The notes under the pieces are model-generated. The model had not been told where the DNA came from and did no database searches. It saw only the letters and a list, made by a program, of their open reading frames with translations. Shown here piece by piece: positions 61,776 to 64,000 of a stretch of DNA of 64,000 nt. The position numbers and the translations under genes were made by a program. The DNA comes from JAPOUP01 sp026708635. GTDB lineage: Bacteria > Pseudomonadota > Alphaproteobacteria > Rhodobacterales > Rhodobacteraceae. Position 1 is the first letter of the stretch; each line of letters opens with the position of its first letter. The DNA lies in the NCBI GenBank assembly GCA_965200115.1, contig OZ241336.1, positions 992,001-1,056,000 of the forward strand. The letters are read 5' to 3'.

Positions 61776-63464
61776 TCAGATCTCCGCCGAGAAATGTTTC
61801 ATCGTCAGTCGAATGGGGTTGGGTGCGGCCTGGCCAAGCCCGCAGATAGAGGCGTCCTCCATCACCTGACAGAGATCCTCCAGCAGATCCCTGTCCCAGC
61901 GATCGGCCTGCATCAGTCTCACCGCCTTCCCGCACCCGACCCGACACGGCGTGCACTGCCCGCAACTCTCGTCCTCGAAAAATCTCAGCATGTTCAGCGC
62001 CGCGTCCCGCGCGGAATCCCGGTCAGACAGGACCACAATGGCGGCCGAACCGATGAAACTGCCGTATTCCTGGAGTACGTCGAAATCCATCGGGATGTCC
62101 GCCATGGAGGCGGGAAGCAGGCCCGCCGACGGACCGCCGGGCTGGTATGCCTTGAACGCGTGGCCATCCGCCACGCCACCACAGGCCTCGAGTATGTCAT
62201 TCATCGTCGATCCCGCGGGAAGCACGTAGACGCCCGGATTCCTCACCCGTCCGCTTACGGAATAACTGCGCAGACCCGTGCGACCGTTCCTCTCAACCGA
62301 ATTGAGGCATTCCGGCCCTTCCCGGCAGATCCTGGCCACCCAGTGAAGCGTTTCGACGTTATGGACGAGTGTGGGCCTGTTGAAGACGCCAGCCTGCGCG
62401 ACGAACGGCGGTCTGTGTCTTGGCAGGCCGCGCTTGCCTTCGATCGATTCGATCATCGCCGATTCTTCGCCGCAGATATACGCGCCAGCCCCGCGCCGTA
62501 GGTCGATATGCCCGGGAGACACAATTCCCGCCGTTTCGAGCAGCCGTATTTCCCTACGCAGAATCTCCAGAACGGCCGGATACTCGTCGCGCATGTAGAT
62601 GAAGCAGGTCTCCGCCTCCACCGCCCAGGCGGCTATCAGCATGCCCTCCAGGAACATATGCGGCGCGCGTTCAAGGTAATGGCGGTCCTTGAAGGTTCCC
62701 GGCTCGCCCTCGTCACCGTTGACGGCGAGATAGCGCGGCCCTTCGCAGGCACGAACGAAATCCCATTTCCGACCTGACGGGAACCCGGCGCCCCCGAGCC
62801 CGCGTAGCCCGCTCTCGAGAACTTTCCGACGCACTGCTTCCCAGTCACCACCATCCCGCAGCGACTTAAGCGCTACATAGCCACCGCCCGCGACGTAGTC
62901 TCCGAAACCTTCGTATTCGGGAATGGACGGGTGCGTGTCGTTTGACGCGATCGCCGCCTGCACCCGATTGACGGTCGCGTGGTCTATATGGCGGTGCCCG
63001 ATCTCAAGGGCCGGCGCGGCATCGCAACGGCCCATGCAGGGTGCCCTTATAACACGCACCTCAGCGGGATCGACCGAGTCCCTCAACGCCGCCGCCAACC
63101 GCCGCGCCCCGGCGAGTTCGCAGCTGAGCGAATCGCACACCCTGACGGTGAGAGCGGGGGGCGGCGTCTCGCCTTCCCTCACGACGTCGAAATGGGCGTA
63201 GAAGGTGGCGACTTCGTACACCTCGGCCTGGGCCAACCGCATCTCGTCGGCAAGGGCGGCGAGATGCGCGGCGGAAAGATGCCCGAATTCATCCTGTATC
63301 AGGTGAAGGTGCTCGATCAGAAGGTCACGGCGGCGCGGCCGGTCACCCAGCAGGTCGCGAACCTCAAGCAGGGCCCGGTCCTGAACCTGACGCCCTTTCG
63401 GCGCCATTCTGCCCTTTCCCCGGCCATCCTTCCAGATACCGCCGCGGCCATCCAATGGAGCCAT
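61776..63464 (-). CDS. fdsB: NAD-dependent formate dehydrogenase, fused gamma-beta subunit
   Basis: 562 residues. The N-terminal 170 residues are NuoE-like with 2Fe-2S ligands in VCDSLSCELAG and APCMGRCDAAP. The rest is NuoF-like: GLRGLGGAGFPSGRKWDFV (FMN/NAD site), NGDEGEPGTFKDRHYLE and the 4Fe-4S motif ESCGQCTPCRVGCGKAVRLM. It passes electrons from FdsA to NAD+. In R. capsulatus gamma and beta are separate genes; here they are one polypeptide. ATG at 63464 is preferred for its GGGAGG, though 63497 is possible. Confidence 0.93.
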   Translation of the reverse strand: MAPLDGRGGIWKDGRGKGRMAPKGRQVQDRALLEVRDLLGDRPRRRDLLIEHLHLIQDEFGHLSAAHLAALADEMRLAQAEVYEVATFYAHFDVVREGETPPPALTVRVCDSLSCELAGARRLAAALRDSVDPAEVRVIRAPCMGRCDAAPALEIGHRHIDHATVNRVQAAIASNDTHPSIPEYEGFGDYVAGGGYVALKSLRDGGDWEAVRRKVLESGLRGLGGAGFPSGRKWDFVRACEGPRYLAVNGDEGEPGTFKDRHYLERAPHMFLEGMLIAAWAVEAETCFIYMRDEYPAVLEILRREIRLLETAGIVSPGHIDLRRGAGAYICGEESAMIESIEGKRGLPRHRPPFVAQAGVFNRPTLVHNVETLHWVARICREGPECLNSVERNGRTGLRSYSVSGRVRNPGVYVLPAGSTMNDILEACGGVADGHAFKAYQPGGPSAGLLPASMADIPMDFDVLQEYGSFIGSAAIVVLSDRDSARDAALNMLRFFEDESCGQCTPCRVGCGKAVRLMQADRWDRDLLEDLCQVMEDASICGLGQAAPNPIRLTMKHFSAEI

Positions 63465-63551
63465 GTCACCATCCTCCCGCAAGGAGAATGATTTCATAAA
63501 CCCCGGATATCGTAAAATCGTAATTTCTTATGCTGCGATAACAATCCCTGA

Positions 63552-64000
63552 TCAATTATCCTCCAACGCCACCTGCCTGAACGCCTCGATGGCTGGCAGC
63601 CGTGGCTCGCGGATCGCGCAGACGAGACAGATCTCCTTGCGCAACTCTGGCTCGACCAGAGGCAGGACGGACATATCGGACAACGGACCCAACGCCTCCA
63701 CCAGCGCCTGTGGCACGATTGTGGCACAGGCCCCCTCCCTCGCCATCGCGATCGAAATCGTCAGGGCATTGGTTTCCGAGATCACCTGCGACCGCACGCC
63801 GATTTCGTCAAACGTCCGGTCAATTATGCGCCGGTTCTGCATACCTGGCTCAAGCAGCGAAAGCGGGAATTCCGCGGCCTCCCTCCAGCTGATCGCGTCG
63901 GTCCGTCCGCCCATTAGCAATGTGGGCGCGAGAAGGACATAGCGTTCGTCGTAAAGGTGCCGGGCCGAAACCGTCTCGGACGGGACGCTGTCGGCATAGG
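63552..64000 (-). CDS. LysR-family regulator, C-terminal part (cut by window edge)
   Basis: The frame is open from 63998 to a stop at 63552. It reads RHLYDERYVLLAPTLLMGG, AEFPLSLLEPGMQNRRIID, VISETNALTISIAMAREGAC and ATIVPQALVEALG, the co-inducer domain of LysR proteins. It lies upstream of the formate dehydrogenase genes in the same direction, as fdsR-type regulators do, so control of formate oxidation is likely (inference). The DNA-binding domain lies outside the window. Confidence 0.85.
   Translation of the reverse strand, partial: YADSVPSETVSARHLYDERYVLLAPTLLMGGRTDAISWREAAEFPLSLLEPGMQNRRIIDRTFDEIGVRSQVISETNALTISIAMAREGACATIVPQALVEALGPLSDMSVLPLVEPELRKEICLVCAIREPRLPAIEAFRQVALEDN

Noticed and set aside
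1..64000. CRISPR arrays, rRNA genes, replication origin
   Set aside because: No regularly spaced direct repeats, no rRNA-like sequence and no DnaA-box cluster were noticed in the window.

Overview
The window reads as a piece of an alphaproteobacterial chromosome, most likely Rhodobacterales-like. It is GC-rich and carries a ureDABCEFG urease operon, a hemP/imelysin/bacterioferritin iron operon, an Fds-type NAD formate dehydrogenase with a fused gamma-beta subunit, TRAP transport, and a lipid operon of the kind driven by ChrR-dependent sigma-E in Rhodobacter. The assignment is inferred from gene content; no marker gene fixes the species. Decayed insertion sequences and broken genes are frequent, which suggests a genome that is being reshuffled or reduced.

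Layout. 1-2.9 kb (minus): BMP-type ABC transporter (permease cut by the window edge, double ATPase, lipoprotein-like receptor). 3.1-3.8 kb: an old IS5-family relic between two copies of a palindromic 30-bp motif. 4.0-8.6 kb (plus): GST-like protein, a DUF318/ArsP-type permease paired with NhaA, and a metal-type KdsA. 8.7-13.4 kb (plus): polyamine/opine-type ABC operon ending in a nitrilase-superfamily amidase. 13.6-19.3 kb: accessory block with an integrase relic beside tRNA-Gln, an IS110-like element, a Fic protein with a small partner, a wrecked reverse-transcriptase-associated nitrilase domain, and an IS5-family element.

19.4-25.3 kb (minus): ankyrin protein and urease operon. 25.5-31.9 kb (minus): iron operon, from a small membrane-like protein and HemP through a Cys-rich unknown, imelysin, Bfd, Bfr, di-heme protein and second imelysin to DUF1513. 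A TGA-N9-TCA motif sits in its promoter. 32.8-44.1 kb (minus): a sugar-acid module (GarR-like reductase, LysR, TRAP transporter, enolase-superfamily dehydratase, RraA-like aldolase), interrupted by a second IS5 copy and by an IS110-like element nested inside an ISKra4 element. 44.9-47.6 kb: HNH nuclease broken by an amber codon, a DNA-methylase relic, and a KDG-type sugar kinase.

48.2-54.6 kb (minus): seven overlapping genes (FAD oxidoreductase, DUF1365, chalcone-isomerase-like, MFS, DUF3833, SDR, cyclopropane-fatty-acid-synthase-like). They sit behind a TGATCC-N14-TACGTA promoter so close to the first start codon that the mRNA should be leaderless. 54.8-64 kb (minus): an oxalate/formate C1 module. 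Formyl-CoA transferase exchanges CoA onto oxalate, Fds oxidises formate to CO2 with NADH, Fhs puts formate on tetrahydrofolate, and an FDH-hydrolase-like protein handles formyl-folate. The expected oxalyl-CoA decarboxylase survives only as about 35 C-terminal codons between fdsA and frc. A LysR gene runs off the right edge.

The most interesting points are the RT-nitrilase/Fic remnant, the oxc deletion scar, the leaderless sigma-E-like operon, the long iron operon with two small or unknown leading genes, and the nested IS elements.
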